The notes beneath the pieces are model-generated. The model had not been told where the DNA came from and ran no database searches. It saw only the letters and a list, made by a program, of their open reading frames with translations. This document shows, in pieces, positions 1 through 9,570 of a stretch of 64,000 nucleotides of DNA. This DNA comes from Thioalkalivibrio sp. ALJ21 (GTDB lineage Bacteria > Pseudomonadota > Gammaproteobacteria > Ectothiorhodospirales > Ectothiorhodospiraceae), in assembly GCF_000378605.1 (NCBI RefSeq), contig NZ_KB905157.1, positions 1-64,000 on the forward strand. The letters run 5' to 3'. The translations under genes and the position numbers were made by a program. Positions within the stretch are counted from its first letter, which is position 1. Every line of letters starts with the position of its first letter.

Positions 1-516
1 CGCGGCACTGTGGTGACCGGTCGTATTGAGCGCGGTGTGGTCAAGGTGGGCGAGGAGATCGAGATTGTCGGTATCCGCGACACCCAGAAGACCACCGTCA
101 CGGGTGTCGAGATGTTCCGCAAGCTGCTGGACCAGGGCGAAGCGGGCGACAATGTGGGCATTCTGCTGCGTGGTACCAGGCGCGACGAAGTGCAGCGTGG
201 TCAGGTGCTGTGCAAGCCGGGTTCGATCACCCCGCACACGCATTTCGAGGCCGAGGTGTACATCCTGGGCAAGGACGAGGGCGGTCGTCATACCCCGTTC
301 TTCAATGGTTATCGTCCGCAGTTTTACTTCCGCACGACCGATGTGACGGGTTCGGTGGAGCTGCCGGAAGGCACCGAGATGGTGATGCCGGGTGACAACG
401 TGAAGATGACCGTGTCGCTGATCAGCCCGATCGCGATGGAAGATGGTCTGCGCTTTGCGATTCGCGAAGGCGGCCGTACCGTCGGCGCCGGCGTCGTATC
501 CAAGATTATTGAGTGA
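1..516 (+). CDS. tuf: Elongation factor Tu, C-terminal part (5' end outside window)
   Basis: The frame is open from base 1, and the start codon lies upstream of the window. The 171 residues correspond to roughly residues 226-396 of the usual 394-396 aa protein, that is domains 2 and 3. The domain 2 opening [11 protein letters not shown] and the tail [11 protein letters not shown] are typical. EF-Tu carries aminoacyl-tRNA to the ribosomal A site as a GTP complex; the GTPase domain itself is not in view. The stop is only 5 nt before rpsJ, so the str and S10 operons appear to be joined here. Confidence 0.98.
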   Translation, partial: RGTVVTGRIERGVVKVGEEIEIVGIRDTQKTTVTGVEMFRKLLDQGEAGDNVGILLRGTRRDEVQRGQVLCKPGSITPHTHFEAEVYILGKDEGGRHTPFFNGYRPQFYFRTTDVTGSVELPEGTEMVMPGDNVKMTVSLISPIAMEDGLRFAIREGGRTVGAGVVSKIIE

Positions 517-521
517 GTGAG

Positions 522-833
522 ATGGCAAACCAGCGTATCCGAATTCGCCTGAAGGCCTTTGACCATCGACTGATCGACCGTTCCGCGGCCGAGATCGTCG
601 AGACCGCGAAGCGCACGGGCGCCCGCGTGAAGGGGCCAATCCCGCTCCCGACCAAGCGTGAGTCGTACACGGTCCTGATCTCGCCGCACGTCAACAAGGA
701 CGCGCGAGACCAGTACGAGTTGCGTACGCACAAGCGCTTGATGGACATCCTCGATCCGACCGACAAGACCGTGGATGCCCTGATGAAGCTGGATCTCGCC
801 GCCGGCGTGAATGTTCAGATTCGACTTAACTAA
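522..833 (+). CDS. rpsJ: 30S ribosomal protein S10
   Basis: The protein has 103 aa, the usual length, and begins [19 protein letters not shown], which is characteristic. S10 sits in the 30S head and, as NusE, also takes part in antitermination with NusB. A GTG nine bases upstream (513) is in frame, but the ATG at 522 gives the family N-terminus. It lies 5 nt after tuf and is followed by an unusually long 111-nt gap holding a strong hairpin before rplC, so it is separated from the rest of the S10 genes. Confidence 0.98.
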   Translation: MANQRIRIRLKAFDHRLIDRSAAEIVETAKRTGARVKGPIPLPTKRESYTVLISPHVNKDARDQYELRTHKRLMDILDPTDKTVDALMKLDLAAGVNVQIRLN

Positions 834-856
834 CTCGTAACTTTCTGCCATACTAT
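826..856 (+). promoter_or_regulatory. weak candidate promoter between rpsJ and rplC
   Basis: TACTAT at 851-856 resembles a -10 box, with TTAACT at 826-831 as a possible -35 box. The spacer is 19 nt, longer than ideal. It would start a transcript just before the 865-898 hairpin. The placement suggests an internal promoter for rplC onwards, but the match is modest. Confidence 0.3.
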
Positions 857-864
857 TGGGCTTT

Positions 865-898
865 CCGTGGCCCGGCGGGATTGTTCGCCGGGCCACGG
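865..898 (+). promoter_or_regulatory. 13-bp GC hairpin in the rpsJ-rplC spacer
   Basis: Bases 865-877 (CCGTGGCCCGGCG) pair perfectly with 886-898 across an 8-nt loop. Only CTTTA follows, so it is not a classical intrinsic terminator. In Escherichia coli the L4-responsive leader that controls the S10 operon lies upstream of rpsJ; here rpsJ is fused to tuf, and the only structured spacer lies after rpsJ. It may therefore be a displaced attenuator, which is inference. Confidence 0.6.
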
Positions 899-944
899 CT
901 TTAGGGCGCTTGCCAGCGCCGTTCGATACGGAAGGGGTTTTGCA

Positions 945-1589
945 ATGGCCATTGGACTCATCGGTCGCAAACTAGGCATGAGCCGCGTCTTCACTGACGA
1001 CGGCGTCTCCGTGCCGGTGACTGTGCTGCAGGTGGACAACAATCGCGTGGTCCAGATCAAGCGCAGTGAAGGCGACGGCTACAACGCGGTCCAGGTGACG
1101 GCCGGCGCACGCAAGGCGTCCCGGGTCAGCAAGCCCGAAGCGGGGCACTATGCTGCGGCCTCGGTCGAGCCTGGGCGCGGTCTCTGGGAATTCCGTGTTG
1201 AGGCGGATGAGCTCGAGGGCCTGGCCCCGGGTGACGCCATCACGGTCGATCGCTTTGAGGAAGGTCAGGTCGTTGATGTGACCTCTCAGAGCAAGGGCAA
1301 GGGTTTCCAGGGTGCGGTCAAGCGTCATAACTTCCGCACGCAAGACGCGACCCACGGTAACTCGCTGGCGCACCGCGCCCCGGGTTCGATCGGGCAGAAC
1401 CAGAGCCCGGGTCGTGTGTTCAAGGGCAAGAAGATGGCGGGCCACATGGGCGCCGAGCGCAAGACGATCCAGAACCTGAAGGTTGTTCGGGTGGATGCGG
1501 ATCGCAGCCTCGTGCTGATCCAGGGCGCGGTGCCGGGTGCGCCCAGCACTGACGTGATGATTCGTCCGGCCGTCAAGGCGAAGGGTTGA
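945..1589 (+). CDS. rplC: 50S ribosomal protein L3
   Basis: The protein has 214 aa (E. coli 209). The start [16 protein letters not shown] is the family N-terminus; an in-frame start 26 codons upstream would run through the hairpin and is rejected. The segment [20 protein letters not shown] contains the glutamine that PrmB methylates in other bacteria. L3 binds 23S rRNA early in 50S assembly, close to the peptidyl transferase centre. AAGGGG at about 931 serves as ribosome binding site. rplD follows after 5 nt. Confidence 0.97.
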   Translation: MAIGLIGRKLGMSRVFTDDGVSVPVTVLQVDNNRVVQIKRSEGDGYNAVQVTAGARKASRVSKPEAGHYAAASVEPGRGLWEFRVEADELEGLAPGDAITVDRFEEGQVVDVTSQSKGKGFQGAVKRHNFRTQDATHGNSLAHRAPGSIGQNQSPGRVFKGKKMAGHMGAERKTIQNLKVVRVDADRSLVLIQGAVPGAPSTDVMIRPAVKAKG

Positions 1590-1594
1590 AGACA

Positions 1595-2200
1595 ATGCAA
1601 GTAACGACAGCCGATACCGGTGCCAGCGTGGAGTTGTCGCCCGTGTGCTTCGAGCGCGACTTCAACGAGTCGCTGGTGCACCAGAGCGTGGTCGCGTTCC
1701 TCGCGGGGCAGCGCCAGGGTACCCGTGCGCAGAAGACGCGCTCCGACGTGAGCGGCGGTGGTGCGAAGCCGTTTCGCCAGAAAGGTACGGGCCGCGCCCG
1801 GGCCGGTACGATCCGCAGTCCGCTGTGGACCGGCGGCGGCAAGGTCTTCGCGGCGCGCACCCGGGACTTTTCGCAGAAGCTGAACAAGAAAATGTATCGC
1901 GCCGCAATGGCCTCGATCCTCTCCGAGCTGGTCCGTCAGGAGCGGCTGAAGGTGGTGGCGGACTTCGCGGTGGCGTCGGGCAAGACCCGCGACGGCGTGG
2001 CCAAGCTCAAGGAGCTGGGGCTCGCGAAGGGGCTGGTCGTTCTCGCCGAGGCCGATGACATGACCGCTCGTGCGCTGGGTAACGTCCCGCACATCGACGT
2101 CGTCGACGTAGCCGGCATCAACCCGGCCAACCTGGTCGGCGCGGAGACGGTCGTGATGACCGAGGCGGCGATCCGCAAGGTTGAGGAGTGGCTGGCATGA
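1595..2200 (+). CDS. rplD: 50S ribosomal protein L4
   Basis: The 201 aa match the E. coli length exactly. L4 lines the exit tunnel; the extended loop [20 protein letters not shown] (about residues 50-70) is the tunnel-lining arm. In E. coli L4 also represses its own operon by acting on the S10 leader. The start ATG at 1595 has AAGGG upstream, overlapping the rplC end. The stop overlaps the rplW start by four bases (ATGA), indicating translational coupling. Confidence 0.97.
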   Translation: MQVTTADTGASVELSPVCFERDFNESLVHQSVVAFLAGQRQGTRAQKTRSDVSGGGAKPFRQKGTGRARAGTIRSPLWTGGGKVFAARTRDFSQKLNKKMYRAAMASILSELVRQERLKVVADFAVASGKTRDGVAKLKELGLAKGLVVLAEADDMTARALGNVPHIDVVDVAGINPANLVGAETVVMTEAAIRKVEEWLA

Positions 2201-2493
2201 ATGCGCGTCTGATGCAGGTAATTCAGGGCCCGGTGGTTTCCGAGAAATCCACCATGGCCGGCGAAGTCGGTCAGTACGTCTTCCGCGTGCTGCCCGATGC
2301 GAGCAAAGAAGAGATCAAGGCGGCGGTGGAGCATCTTTTCCAGGTGCGGGTCGAGAATGTCCGCACCCTGAACCAGCAGGGCAAGAAGAAGCGCTTTGGC
2401 CGCCTCTTCGGGCGCCGCAATCACTGGAAGAAGGCCTATGTTGCGCTGGCCGAAGGCGAGAGCATCGACATGGGTGAAGGAGACCAGGTCTAG
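2197..2493 (+). CDS. rplW: 50S ribosomal protein L23
   Basis: This 98-aa protein (E. coli 100) sits at the tunnel exit, where trigger factor and the signal recognition particle dock. The N-terminal [13 protein letters not shown] and the loop [17 protein letters not shown] are typical. ATG at 2197 overlaps the rplD stop and has GAGGAG upstream; a GTG three codons earlier is less likely. rplB begins 2 nt after the stop. Confidence 0.97.
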   Translation: MNARLMQVIQGPVVSEKSTMAGEVGQYVFRVLPDASKEEIKAAVEHLFQVRVENVRTLNQQGKKKRFGRLFGRRNHWKKAYVALAEGESIDMGEGDQV

Positions 2494-2495
2494 TC

Positions 2496-3317
2496 ATGGC
2501 GATTATCAAGACGAATCCGACTTCGGCCGGTCGTCGTCACGCGGTCCAGATCCGTGGCGACAACCTGTACAAGGGTGCGCCGCATGCCGCGCTGGTCGAG
2601 AAGAAGACCCGCACCGGTGGCCGCAACAATACGGGCCGTATTACGACGCGGCACGTGGGTGGTGGGCACAAGCAGCGCTACCGCGTGGTCGACTTCAAGC
2701 GCAACAAGGACAACGTGCCGGCGCGGGTCGAGCGGCTGGAGTATGATCCGAACCGCAGCGCCCATCTGGCCCTGCTGCTGTACGCCGACGGCGAGCGTCG
2801 CTACATCATCGCGCCGAAGGGTCTGAACCAGGGCGACCAGGTCGCGAGTGGCAACCAGGCCCCGATTCGCCCGGGTAACGCCATGCCGCTGCGCTCGATC
2901 CCGGTCGGTACCACTGTCCATTGTGTCGAGCTCAAGCCCGGCAAGGGCGCCCAGATGGTCCGCTCCGCCGGGACGTCCGCACAGGTCGTCGCCCGAGAAG
3001 GACAGCACGCGACCCTGCGCCTGGGTTCGGGCGAGATGCGCCGCGTCCTGTCCGAGTGCCGCGCCGTGGTGGGCGAAGTCGGTCACTCCGAGCACAGCCT
3101 GAAGAAATACGGCAAGGCCGGCGCCAAGCGCTGGAAGGGTGTTCGCCCGACTGTGCGTGGTACCGCCATGAACCCGGTCGACCACCCGCATGGTGGTGGC
3201 GAAGGCCGTAACTTTGGCCGTCATCCGGTGACCCCGTGGGGTCGTCCGACCAAGGGTTACAAGACCCGCAATAACAAGCGTACCGACGGCATGATCGTGC
3301 GTCGGCGTAAGAAGTAA
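2496..3317 (+). CDS. rplB: 50S ribosomal protein L2
   Basis: The 273 aa equal the E. coli length. L2 is needed for subunit association and peptidyl transfer. The C-terminal [18 protein letters not shown] carries the conserved histidine in HPHGGGEG. The start is supported by GAAGGAGA about 15 nt upstream, inside the end of rplW. The C-terminus is basic (MIVRRRKK). Confidence 0.98.
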   Translation: MAIIKTNPTSAGRRHAVQIRGDNLYKGAPHAALVEKKTRTGGRNNTGRITTRHVGGGHKQRYRVVDFKRNKDNVPARVERLEYDPNRSAHLALLLYADGERRYIIAPKGLNQGDQVASGNQAPIRPGNAMPLRSIPVGTTVHCVELKPGKGAQMVRSAGTSAQVVAREGQHATLRLGSGEMRRVLSECRAVVGEVGHSEHSLKKYGKAGAKRWKGVRPTVRGTAMNPVDHPHGGGEGRNFGRHPVTPWGRPTKGYKTRNNKRTDGMIVRRRKK

Positions 3318-3329
3318 CGGAGTCCCAGC

Positions 3330-3602
3330 ATGCCGCGTTCACTGAAGAAAGGCCCGTTCGTCGACCATCACCTGCGCAAGAAGGTGGAAGACGCGGTCGA
3401 GAAGAACGATCGTCGACCGATCAAGACCTGGTCCCGGCGCTCGATGATCATCCCGCAAATGGTCGGGCTGACCATCGCCGTCCACAACGGCCGGCAGCAC
3501 GTGCCTGTCCTCGTCAACGAGAACATGGTGGGCCACAAGCTGGGCGAATTTGCCTTGACGCGGACCTTCAAGGGTCATATCGCGAACAAGAAGTCGCGCT
3601 GA
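3330..3602 (+). CDS. rpsS: 30S ribosomal protein S19
   Basis: The protein has 90 aa and opens [19 protein letters not shown], the family signature. S19 lies in the 30S head next to S13 and contacts A-site tRNA. GGAG is 8 nt before the ATG. It is preceded by rplB (12-nt gap) and followed by rplV (9-nt gap), the usual S10-operon order. Confidence 0.98.
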   Translation: MPRSLKKGPFVDHHLRKKVEDAVEKNDRRPIKTWSRRSMIIPQMVGLTIAVHNGRQHVPVLVNENMVGHKLGEFALTRTFKGHIANKKSR

Positions 3603-3611
3603 GGACGAACG

Positions 3612-3950
3612 ATGGAAACGATTGCAAAACTGCGTTTCGCGCGGATCTCCCCGCAAAAGGCCCGCCTGGTCGCTGACCAGGTGCGGGGCCTGCGGGTCGA
3701 GGAGGCGCTCAACGAGCTCACGTTCAGCGCGAAGAAGCCGGCTGCCATTGTGAAGAAGGTGCTGGAGTCGGCGATCGCGAACGCGGAGAACAACGACGGC
3801 GCCGATATCGACGAGCTGCGCATCTCGCGCATCCAGGTCGATGAAGGGCCGGTGCTCAAGCGGATGCATGCGCGTGCCAAGGGCCGCGGTAACCGCATCC
3901 TCAAGCGTACCAGCCATATCGTCATCGGCGTCAGCGAGAAGGGAGCCTAA
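3612..3950 (+). CDS. rplV: 50S ribosomal protein L22
   Basis: The protein has 112 aa (E. coli 110). The beta-hairpin that reaches into the exit tunnel corresponds to the segment around [14 protein letters not shown] (residues about 84-97), where macrolide-resistance changes occur in other bacteria; nothing abnormal is visible there. The stop is 2 nt before rpsC. Confidence 0.97.
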   Translation: METIAKLRFARISPQKARLVADQVRGLRVEEALNELTFSAKKPAAIVKKVLESAIANAENNDGADIDELRISRIQVDEGPVLKRMHARAKGRGNRILKRTSHIVIGVSEKGA

Positions 3951-3952
3951 GC

Positions 3953-4633
3953 ATGGGTCAGAAAGTACATCCGACCGGCATCCGCCTGGGCATCTCTCGC
4001 CCGTGGTCGGCCACCTGGTACGCCGACGGTCGCGAGTTTGGCGAAACGCTGAACAACGACATCAAGCTGCGCGAGTTTCTGCAGAAGAAACTGGCCCACG
4101 CGTCGGTGAGCCGCATCAGTATCTCGCGCCCGGCAAAGGCCGCGCACATTACGATCCAGACCGCGCGTCCCGGTATCGTGATCGGCAAGAAGGGCGAGGA
4201 CATCGAGAAGCTGCGCCAGGACGTGGCCCGCGAGACCGGGCTGGAGAAAGGCACGGTCAAGATCAATATCGAAGAGGTGCGCAAGCCCGAGATCGAGGCC
4301 CAACTGGTGGCCGAAGGGATCGCCCAGCAGCTGGAGCGCCGCATCATGTTCCGCCGCGCGATGAAGCGCGCCGTCGGGAACGCGATGCGCCTTGGGGCCC
4401 AGGGCATCAAGGTGCACGTGTCTGGCCGCCTGAACGGCGCCGAGATCGCACGCTCCGAATGGTACCGCGAAGGCCGCGTGCCGCTGCATACCCTGCGTGC
4501 CGATATCGACTACGGGTTTGCGGAAGCGCGGACCACCTACGGGATCATTGGCGTGAAGGTGTGGATCTTCAAGGGCGAGGTCTTTGGCCTGGAGCCGACC
4601 GAAGGGACCCGTGCCGCCGCCAACGCGAGCTAG
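3953..4633 (+). CDS. rpsC: 30S ribosomal protein S3
   Basis: At 226 aa it is slightly shorter than E. coli S3 (233) and lacks part of the variable C-terminal tail. The start [14 protein letters not shown] is characteristic. The KH domain is marked by [17 protein letters not shown] (about residues 63-79). S3 helps form the mRNA entry channel and its helicase activity together with S4 and S5. It is tightly packed between rplV and rplP. Confidence 0.97.
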   Translation: MGQKVHPTGIRLGISRPWSATWYADGREFGETLNNDIKLREFLQKKLAHASVSRISISRPAKAAHITIQTARPGIVIGKKGEDIEKLRQDVARETGLEKGTVKINIEEVRKPEIEAQLVAEGIAQQLERRIMFRRAMKRAVGNAMRLGAQGIKVHVSGRLNGAEIARSEWYREGRVPLHTLRADIDYGFAEARTTYGIIGVKVWIFKGEVFGLEPTEGTRAAANAS

Positions 4634-4645
4634 GACTGAAAGATC

Positions 4646-5059
4646 ATGCTGCAGCCAAAAAGAACCAAGTTCCGCAAGCAGTTCAAGGGCCGTAACCGAG
4701 GCATGGCCTCGACCGGCGCCAAGGTCAGCTTCGGCGAATACGGCCTGCAGGCCGTCGAGCGGGGCCGCATTACGGCGCGCCAGATCGAGGCCGCGCGTCG
4801 CGCGATGGTCCGTCACATCAAGCGTGGCGGGAAGATCTGGATCCGGGTGTTCCCGGATGTGCCGGTGACCAAGAAGCCGCTTGAAGTCCGTATGGGTAAG
4901 GGTAAGGGCGGCGTCGAGTACTGGGTCTGCAAGGTGCAGCCTGGTCGCATGCTCTACGAAATGGAAGGTGTGCACGAGGACGTGGCGCGTGAGGCGATGC
5001 GTCTGGCGGCCGCCAAGTTGCCGGTGAAGACGGTGTTTACCCGTCGGCAGGTGATGTGA
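4646..5059 (+). CDS. rplP: 50S ribosomal protein L16
   Basis: The protein has 137 aa (E. coli 136), with [19 protein letters not shown] at the start. L16 helps position A-site tRNA on the large subunit. The segment [20 protein letters not shown] contains the Arg (R of LEVRMG) hydroxylated by RoxA in E. coli. The stop overlaps the rpmC start by one base (TGATG). Confidence 0.98.
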   Translation: MLQPKRTKFRKQFKGRNRGMASTGAKVSFGEYGLQAVERGRITARQIEAARRAMVRHIKRGGKIWIRVFPDVPVTKKPLEVRMGKGKGGVEYWVCKVQPGRMLYEMEGVHEDVAREAMRLAAAKLPVKTVFTRRQVM

Positions 5060-5250
5060 TGAAAGCGAGCGAACTGAGAAAGAAATCCGACGACGAGCTC
5101 AACACCGAGCTCGAGGCGCTCTACAAAGAGCAGTTCGGGCTGCGCATGCAGAAGGCCGTTGGCCAGCTGGCGCGCCCCGATCGGGTGGGCAAGGTCCGGC
5201 GCGAGATCGCGCAGATCAAGACGCTGATGAACGAACGAAAGGCAGGCTAA
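5059..5250 (+). CDS. rpmC: 50S ribosomal protein L29
   Basis: It is 63 aa, the standard length: two helices with the motif [18 protein letters not shown]29 sits beside L23 at the tunnel exit. The ATG at 5059 overlaps the rplP stop, and a GTG one codon earlier is also in frame. rpsQ follows after 4 nt. Confidence 0.97.
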   Translation: MKASELRKKSDDELNTELEALYKEQFGLRMQKAVGQLARPDRVGKVRREIAQIKTLMNERKAG

Positions 5251-5254
5251 GAAG

Positions 5255-5521
5255 ATGACCGAGCAAGTCTCCAAAACCCAGCGATCCGTCGTTGGGCGCG
5301 TTATCAGCGACAAGATGGACAAGACCCGCACGGTCCTGGTCGAACGCCGTGTGCGTCATCCGCTGTATGGCAAGTTCATTCGGCGCAGCACCAAGCTGCA
5401 CGTCCATGACGAGGAAAATGTCTCGCGCATGGGTGACCGGGTGCGTATCCGTGAGTGCCGGCCGATGTCCAAGCAGAAGCGCTTTGCCCTGATCGAAGTG
5501 GTCGGGCACGACGCGCTCTAA
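5255..5521 (+). CDS. rpsQ: 30S ribosomal protein S17
   Basis: The protein has 88 aa (E. coli 84) and an OB fold. The motif [19 protein letters not shown] is diagnostic. S17 is a primary 16S rRNA binder in the 30S body. A 21-nt gap follows, the longest within this part of the block, with GGGAGAG before rplN. Confidence 0.97.
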   Translation: MTEQVSKTQRSVVGRVISDKMDKTRTVLVERRVRHPLYGKFIRRSTKLHVHDEENVSRMGDRVRIRECRPMSKQKRFALIEVVGHDAL

Positions 5522-5542
5522 TCGGCCGCTGGGAGAGAAGTC

Positions 5543-5911
5543 ATGATTCAAATGCAGACCGTTCTCGAGGCCGCCGACAACAGTGGCGCCCGTCGCATCC
5601 AGTGCATCAAGGTGCTGGGTGGCTCGCACCGTCGCTATGCACGCGTGGGCGATGTGATCAAGGTGAGCGTCAAGGACGCCATCCCGCGTGGCAAAGTCAA
5701 GAAAGGCGACGTCTACAATGCGGTCGTCGTGCGCACCGCCGCGGGCGTTCGGCGCCCCGATGGTTCGATCATTCGTTTCGACCGCAATGCGGCGGTGCTG
5801 CTGAACAATCAGCACCAGCCGATCGGCACTCGTATCTTCGGGCCGGTGACGCGTGAACTGCGAGGGGAGAAGTACATGAAGATTATCTCCCTCGCCCCGG
5901 AAGTGCTGTGA
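5543..5911 (+). CDS. rplN: 50S ribosomal protein L14
   Basis: The protein has 122 aa and begins [18 protein letters not shown], as expected for L14, which forms an intersubunit bridge and is the docking site of the silencing factor RsfS (encoded here at 32581). In E. coli this gene opens the spc operon with its own promoter; no convincing promoter is visible in the 21-nt gap upstream. Confidence 0.97.
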   Translation: MIQMQTVLEAADNSGARRIQCIKVLGGSHRRYARVGDVIKVSVKDAIPRGKVKKGDVYNAVVVRTAAGVRRPDGSIIRFDRNAAVLLNNQHQPIGTRIFGPVTRELRGEKYMKIISLAPEVL

Positions 5912-5918
5912 GGTCGTC

Positions 5919-6233
5919 ATGAATAAGATTCGCAAAGGCGACGACGTCGTCGTGATCGCAGGAAAGGACAAGGGCCGTCGCGGCACCATCATCAAGGTGC
6001 TGGAAGGCAAGGTCCTGGTCCAGAATATCAACATGGTGAAGAAGCATCAGAAGCCGAATCCGCAGCGCGGGATCGGTGGCGGGATCATCGAGAAGGAAAT
6101 GCCGATCGATGTCTCCAACGTAATGCTCTTCAACCCGGCAACCGACAAGGGTGATCGCGTGTCGTTCAAGACACTGGAAGACGGCCGCAAGGTGCGTGTC
6201 TTCCGATCGAACGGCGAGGTCGTGGACGCATAA
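5919..6233 (+). CDS. rplX: 50S ribosomal protein L24
   Basis: The 104 aa match E. coli. The KOW motif lies at the N-terminus ([18 protein letters not shown]). L24 is one of the two assembly initiators on 23S rRNA. It is followed by a 16-nt gap to rplE, the region where S8 binds to repress the spc operon in E. coli; I did not model that structure here. Confidence 0.97.
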   Translation: MNKIRKGDDVVVIAGKDKGRRGTIIKVLEGKVLVQNINMVKKHQKPNPQRGIGGGIIEKEMPIDVSNVMLFNPATDKGDRVSFKTLEDGRKVRVFRSNGEVVDA

Positions 6234-6249
6234 CGCGGACGGACGGTTT

Positions 6250-6789
6250 ATGGAACGCTTGAGAGAAGAATACGAGTCCAACGTGAAGCAGGCGCTGCAG
6301 AAGCAGTTCAGCTATGCCAACGTGATGGAGATCCCGCGTGTCACCAAGGTGACCCTGAATATGGGTCTGGGTGATGCAGTTGCGGACAAGAAGATCATTG
6401 AACACGCGGTCAGTGACATGACGGCCATCGCCGGGCAGAAGCCCGTGGTGACGAAGGCCCGCAAGTCGATCGCCGGGTTCAAGATCCGTGACGGCTATCC
6501 GATCGGTTGCAAGGTGACCCTTCGTAGCCGGCAGATGTACGAGTTCCTCGATCGCCTGATCAACGTGGCGTTGCCGCGCGTGCGAGACTTCCGTGGTTTC
6601 AGCGCTAAGGCGTTCGATGGCCGTGGGAACTACTCCATGGGTATCAAGGAACAGATCATCTTTCCCGAGATTGATTATGACCGTGTCGACAAGATTCGCG
6701 GCATGGACATCACGATCACAACCAGCGCGAAGACGGACGAGGAAGCCAAGGCCCTGCTAGAAGCCTTCCGTTTCCCGTTCCGGAACTGA
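6250..6789 (+). CDS. rplE: 50S ribosomal protein L5
   Basis: The 179 aa equal the E. coli length, starting [17 protein letters not shown]. An in-frame extension upstream overlaps rplX and is rejected. L5 binds 5S rRNA in the central protuberance and contacts P-site tRNA. The motif [13 protein letters not shown] is typical. Confidence 0.97.
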   Translation: MERLREEYESNVKQALQKQFSYANVMEIPRVTKVTLNMGLGDAVADKKIIEHAVSDMTAIAGQKPVVTKARKSIAGFKIRDGYPIGCKVTLRSRQMYEFLDRLINVALPRVRDFRGFSAKAFDGRGNYSMGIKEQIIFPEIDYDRVDKIRGMDITITTSAKTDEEAKALLEAFRFPFRN

Positions 6790-6802
6790 GAGGTAGGCGC
6801 AC

Positions 6803-7108
6803 ATGGCGAAGACATCGATGATCGAGCGCGAGAAGAAGCGCGCCCGTCTGGTCCAGAAATATGCCGCAAAGCGGGCGGAACTGAAGGCCATCCTGGTGGA
6901 CGAAACCAAGTCCTCCGAGGAGCGCCTGGCCGCGATGCATGCATTGCAGAAGCTGCCGCGCGATTCCGCGGCGGTGCGACAGACCAACCGCTGTGGCGTC
7001 ACCGGTCGCCCGAAAGGTTATTACCGTCGGTTCGGCCTTGGGCGGAACAAGCTGCGGGAGCACGCCATGAAGGGCGAAATCCCGGGCCTGCGCAAGTCGA
7101 GCTGGTAA
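6803..7108 (+). CDS. rpsN: 30S ribosomal protein S14 (zinc-independent form)
   Basis: The long 101-aa form is present. It has a single Cys (in [20 protein letters not shown]) rather than the two CxxC pairs of the short zinc-binding paralogue. S14 binds late in the 30S head. It shows the usual C-terminal [18 protein letters not shown]. The start is preceded by GAGGTAG. Confidence 0.97.
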   Translation: MAKTSMIEREKKRARLVQKYAAKRAELKAILVDETKSSEERLAAMHALQKLPRDSAAVRQTNRCGVTGRPKGYYRRFGLGRNKLREHAMKGEIPGLRKSSW

Positions 7109-7121
7109 GGAGACAGAAGCA

Positions 7122-7514
7122 ATGATGACCGATCCGATTTCCGACATGCTGACCCGCGTGCGCAATGCGCAGCGCGCGAACAAGGAGCAGGTCGCGATCC
7201 CGTTCAGCAAGGCCAAGGAGCGAATCCTCAAGGTGTTTGCCGACGAGGGCTATGTGGGCGACGTCCAGGTGGAGGGCGAGGCCGCGCAGAAGAAGCTGGT
7301 GGTGAAGCTGAAATATTTCGAGGGACGTCCGGTCATCGAGAGCGTTGAACGGATCTCCCGCCCGGGCTTGCGGATCTACCGCGGCAAGGACGAGCTCCCG
7401 CGCATTAACCAGGGGCTCGGTGTCGCGGTGATTTCCACGCCGCAGGGTGTCATGAGTGATCGCGCAGCCCGGGCCGCCGGCCAGGGCGGCGAGGTCCTCT
7501 GCAAGATTTACTGA
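7122..7514 (+). CDS. rpsH: 30S ribosomal protein S8
   Basis: The protein has 130 aa. The start is either the first or second of two consecutive ATGs (7122 or 7125), with AAGGAGAC upstream. The C-terminal motif [20 protein letters not shown] is diagnostic. S8 organises the central domain of 16S rRNA and is the spc-operon repressor in E. coli. Confidence 0.97.
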   Translation: MMTDPISDMLTRVRNAQRANKEQVAIPFSKAKERILKVFADEGYVGDVQVEGEAAQKKLVVKLKYFEGRPVIESVERISRPGLRIYRGKDELPRINQGLGVAVISTPQGVMSDRAARAAGQGGEVLCKIY

Positions 7515-7524
7515 GGAATCAGCC

Positions 7525-8055
7525 ATGTCGCGCATTGCAAATCTGCCGATCAAGCTGCCCAACGGCGTGGCCGTGGAGCAGGCGGACGGCGAGATCAAGG
7601 TCAAGGGCCCGAAGGGCGAGTTGCAGCTGAGCTGCCCCGAGGCTGTCACGGTCACCGTCGAAGACGGTGTCGTACAGGTCAAGCCCAACGAGCACGCCAA
7701 GAACACGGCCCTGGCGGGCACGATCCGTGCCATCCTGGGCAACCATGTGCATGGCGTGAGCGAAGGCTTCGAGCGCAAGCTCGAGCTGGTGGGCGTCGGC
7801 TACCGCGCGCAGATGCAGGGCGCGAAGCTGAACCTGACGCTGGGCTATTCGCACCCGATCGAGTTTGAAGTGCCCGAAGGGGTCACGATCGAGACGCCCA
7901 GCGCGACCGAGGTCGTAGTGAAGGGGACGGATCGCCAGAAGGTGGGCCAGGTGGCTGCGAACATTCGCGCCTTCCGCCCGCCGGAGCCCTACAAGGGCAA
8001 GGGCGTGAAGTACAAAGACGAGCGCATTGTGCGTAAAGAAGCCAAGAAGAAGTAG
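7525..8055 (+). CDS. rplF: 50S ribosomal protein L6
   Basis: The protein has 176 aa (E. coli 177). The start [15 protein letters not shown] was chosen over a longer in-frame version that overlaps rpsH. The C-terminal signature [19 protein letters not shown] is present. L6 sits near the sarcin-ricin loop and the GTPase centre. Confidence 0.97.
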   Translation: MSRIANLPIKLPNGVAVEQADGEIKVKGPKGELQLSCPEAVTVTVEDGVVQVKPNEHAKNTALAGTIRAILGNHVHGVSEGFERKLELVGVGYRAQMQGAKLNLTLGYSHPIEFEVPEGVTIETPSATEVVVKGTDRQKVGQVAANIRAFRPPEPYKGKGVKYKDERIVRKEAKKK

Positions 8056-8065
8056 GTAGGCACCA

Positions 8066-8416
8066 GTGGACAAGAAAGAGGCCAGACTTAAGAGGGCGCG
8101 TCGCGCGCGGTTCAAGATCCGCGAGCTGGGGGTGCATCGTCTCTGTATTCACCGGACGCCCCGCCACATGTATGCGCAGATCATTGCCCCTTCGGGTGAC
8201 GCGGTCGTGGCTGCGGCCTCCACCGTCGAGAAGGAGCTGAAGAGCGCCGGCAACACCGGGAACGCCGATGCGGCGGCCCGCGTCGGGCAGGCGATCGCCG
8301 AGCGCGCAAAGAAAGCCGGAATCGAACAGGTCGCGTTCGATCGTGCGGGCTTTCGTTATCACGGACGGGTGAAGGCCCTGGCCGACGCCGCCCGTGAAAA
8401 CGGCCTGCAGTTCTAG
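8066..8416 (+). CDS. rplR: 50S ribosomal protein L18
   Basis: The protein has 116 aa (E. coli 117). It starts at GTG 8066, giving [20 protein letters not shown]; no ATG would give the family N-terminus. L18 binds 5S rRNA with L5. The C-terminal [20 protein letters not shown] is characteristic. Confidence 0.97.
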   Translation: MDKKEARLKRARRARFKIRELGVHRLCIHRTPRHMYAQIIAPSGDAVVAAASTVEKELKSAGNTGNADAAARVGQAIAERAKKAGIEQVAFDRAGFRYHGRVKALADAARENGLQF

Positions 8417-8443
8417 TCCAACGCGACCCACCGGAGAAGATAA

Positions 8444-8950
8444 ATGGCACGTAATGATGTAAGCGAAGCCACCGACGGCCTGCAGGAAAAGCTGATCGGC
8501 GTGAACCGCGTGGCCAAAGTGGTCAAGGGCGGCCGTCAGTTCCGTTTTGCGGCGTTGACCGTGGTAGGCGATGGCGAAGGCCGCGTTGGTTTCGGCTACG
8601 GCAAGGCCCGCGAGGTCCCGCAGGCGATCCAGAAGGCGATGCAGCAGGCGCGTCAGGAGATGCGCGACGTCTCGCTGAAGGACGGCACTCTGCACTATGC
8701 GGTCAACGGCCGTCATGGCGCCGCCAAGGTCTACATGCAGCCGGCCTCCGAGGGTACGGGTGTCATCGCCGGTGGTGCGATGCGCGCGGTCCTCGAGGTG
8801 GCGGGTGTGCACAACGTGCTGGCCAAGTGTGTTGGCTCGCGCAATCCGATCAACGTCGTGCAGGCGACCATCGACGGGCTCACCAAGGTGAACTCGCCGG
8901 AACGTGTCGCTGCCAAGCGCGGCAAGTCTGTCGACGAAGTGACGAGCTAG
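8444..8950 (+). CDS. rpsE: 30S ribosomal protein S5
   Basis: The protein has 168 aa (E. coli 167). The N-terminal double-stranded RNA-binding part contains [20 protein letters not shown], the region where ram and spectinomycin-resistance changes map in E. coli. S5 contributes to decoding accuracy and the mRNA entry helicase. GGAGA precedes the ATG. Confidence 0.97.
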   Translation: MARNDVSEATDGLQEKLIGVNRVAKVVKGGRQFRFAALTVVGDGEGRVGFGYGKAREVPQAIQKAMQQARQEMRDVSLKDGTLHYAVNGRHGAAKVYMQPASEGTGVIAGGAMRAVLEVAGVHNVLAKCVGSRNPINVVQATIDGLTKVNSPERVAAKRGKSVDEVTS

Positions 8951-8952
8951 TC

Positions 8953-9132
8953 ATGAGCAAGCTGAAACTGACCCTGGTGCGCAGCACCGCCGGACGGCTG
9001 AAGAACCACAAGGCCTGCGTCCGCGGCCTCGGCCTGCGCAAGACCCACAGCACCTCTGTGATCGAGGCCACCCCCGAGAATCTCGGCATGGTCCGCAAGG
9101 TGTCGTACCTGCTGAAGGTAGAGGAAGTCTGA
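8953..9132 (+). CDS. rpmD: 50S ribosomal protein L30
   Basis: The 59 aa match the standard length (E. coli 59). The core is [20 protein letters not shown] followed by [11 protein letters not shown] 8953 lies 2 nt after the rpsE stop; upstream in-frame codons overlap rpsE and are discarded. rplO starts 3 nt after the stop. Confidence 0.97.
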   Translation: MSKLKLTLVRSTAGRLKNHKACVRGLGLRKTHSTSVIEATPENLGMVRKVSYLLKVEEV

Positions 9133-9135
9133 CCT

Positions 9136-9570
9136 ATGCGACTCAACGATATTTCCAGTCCCGCCGGCGCCCGCAAGCCGGGCAAGCGTGTGGGTCGTGG
9201 TATCGGCTCCGGTCTGGGCAAGACCGGCGGTCGTGGCCACAAGGGCCAGAAGTCCCGCTCGGGCGGTTTCACCAAGACCGGATTCGAGGGCGGCCAGATG
9301 CCGTTGCAGCGCCGTCTGCCCAAGGTGGGCTTTCGTTCGCGCAAGCGGCGCTATTCGGCGGAGGTGCGCCTGAGCGAGCTGGCCAAGGTTGACGGCGAGA
9401 TTACGCTGGAGAGCCTGAAGAAGGCCGGCGTGATCCCCGAGATTACCCAGACCGCGAAGATCTTTGCGTCCGGTGAAGTCACCCAGGCCTGCGTCGTCAA
9501 GGGCGTGGGCGTGACCAAGGGGGCCAAGGCAGCCATTGAGGCGGCCGGCGGGAGCGTCGAGGCCGAATAA
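9136..9570 (+). CDS. rplO: 50S ribosomal protein L15
   Basis: The protein has 144 aa, as in E. coli. The Gly/Arg/Lys-rich N-terminal extension ([20 protein letters not shown]) threads into 23S rRNA. Its TAA stop overlaps the secY ATG (TAATG), coupling translation of the last ribosomal protein of this stretch to the translocase gene. Confidence 0.97.
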   Translation: MRLNDISSPAGARKPGKRVGRGIGSGLGKTGGRGHKGQKSRSGGFTKTGFEGGQMPLQRRLPKVGFRSRKRRYSAEVRLSELAKVDGEITLESLKKAGVIPEITQTAKIFASGEVTQACVVKGVGVTKGAKAAIEAAGGSVEAE

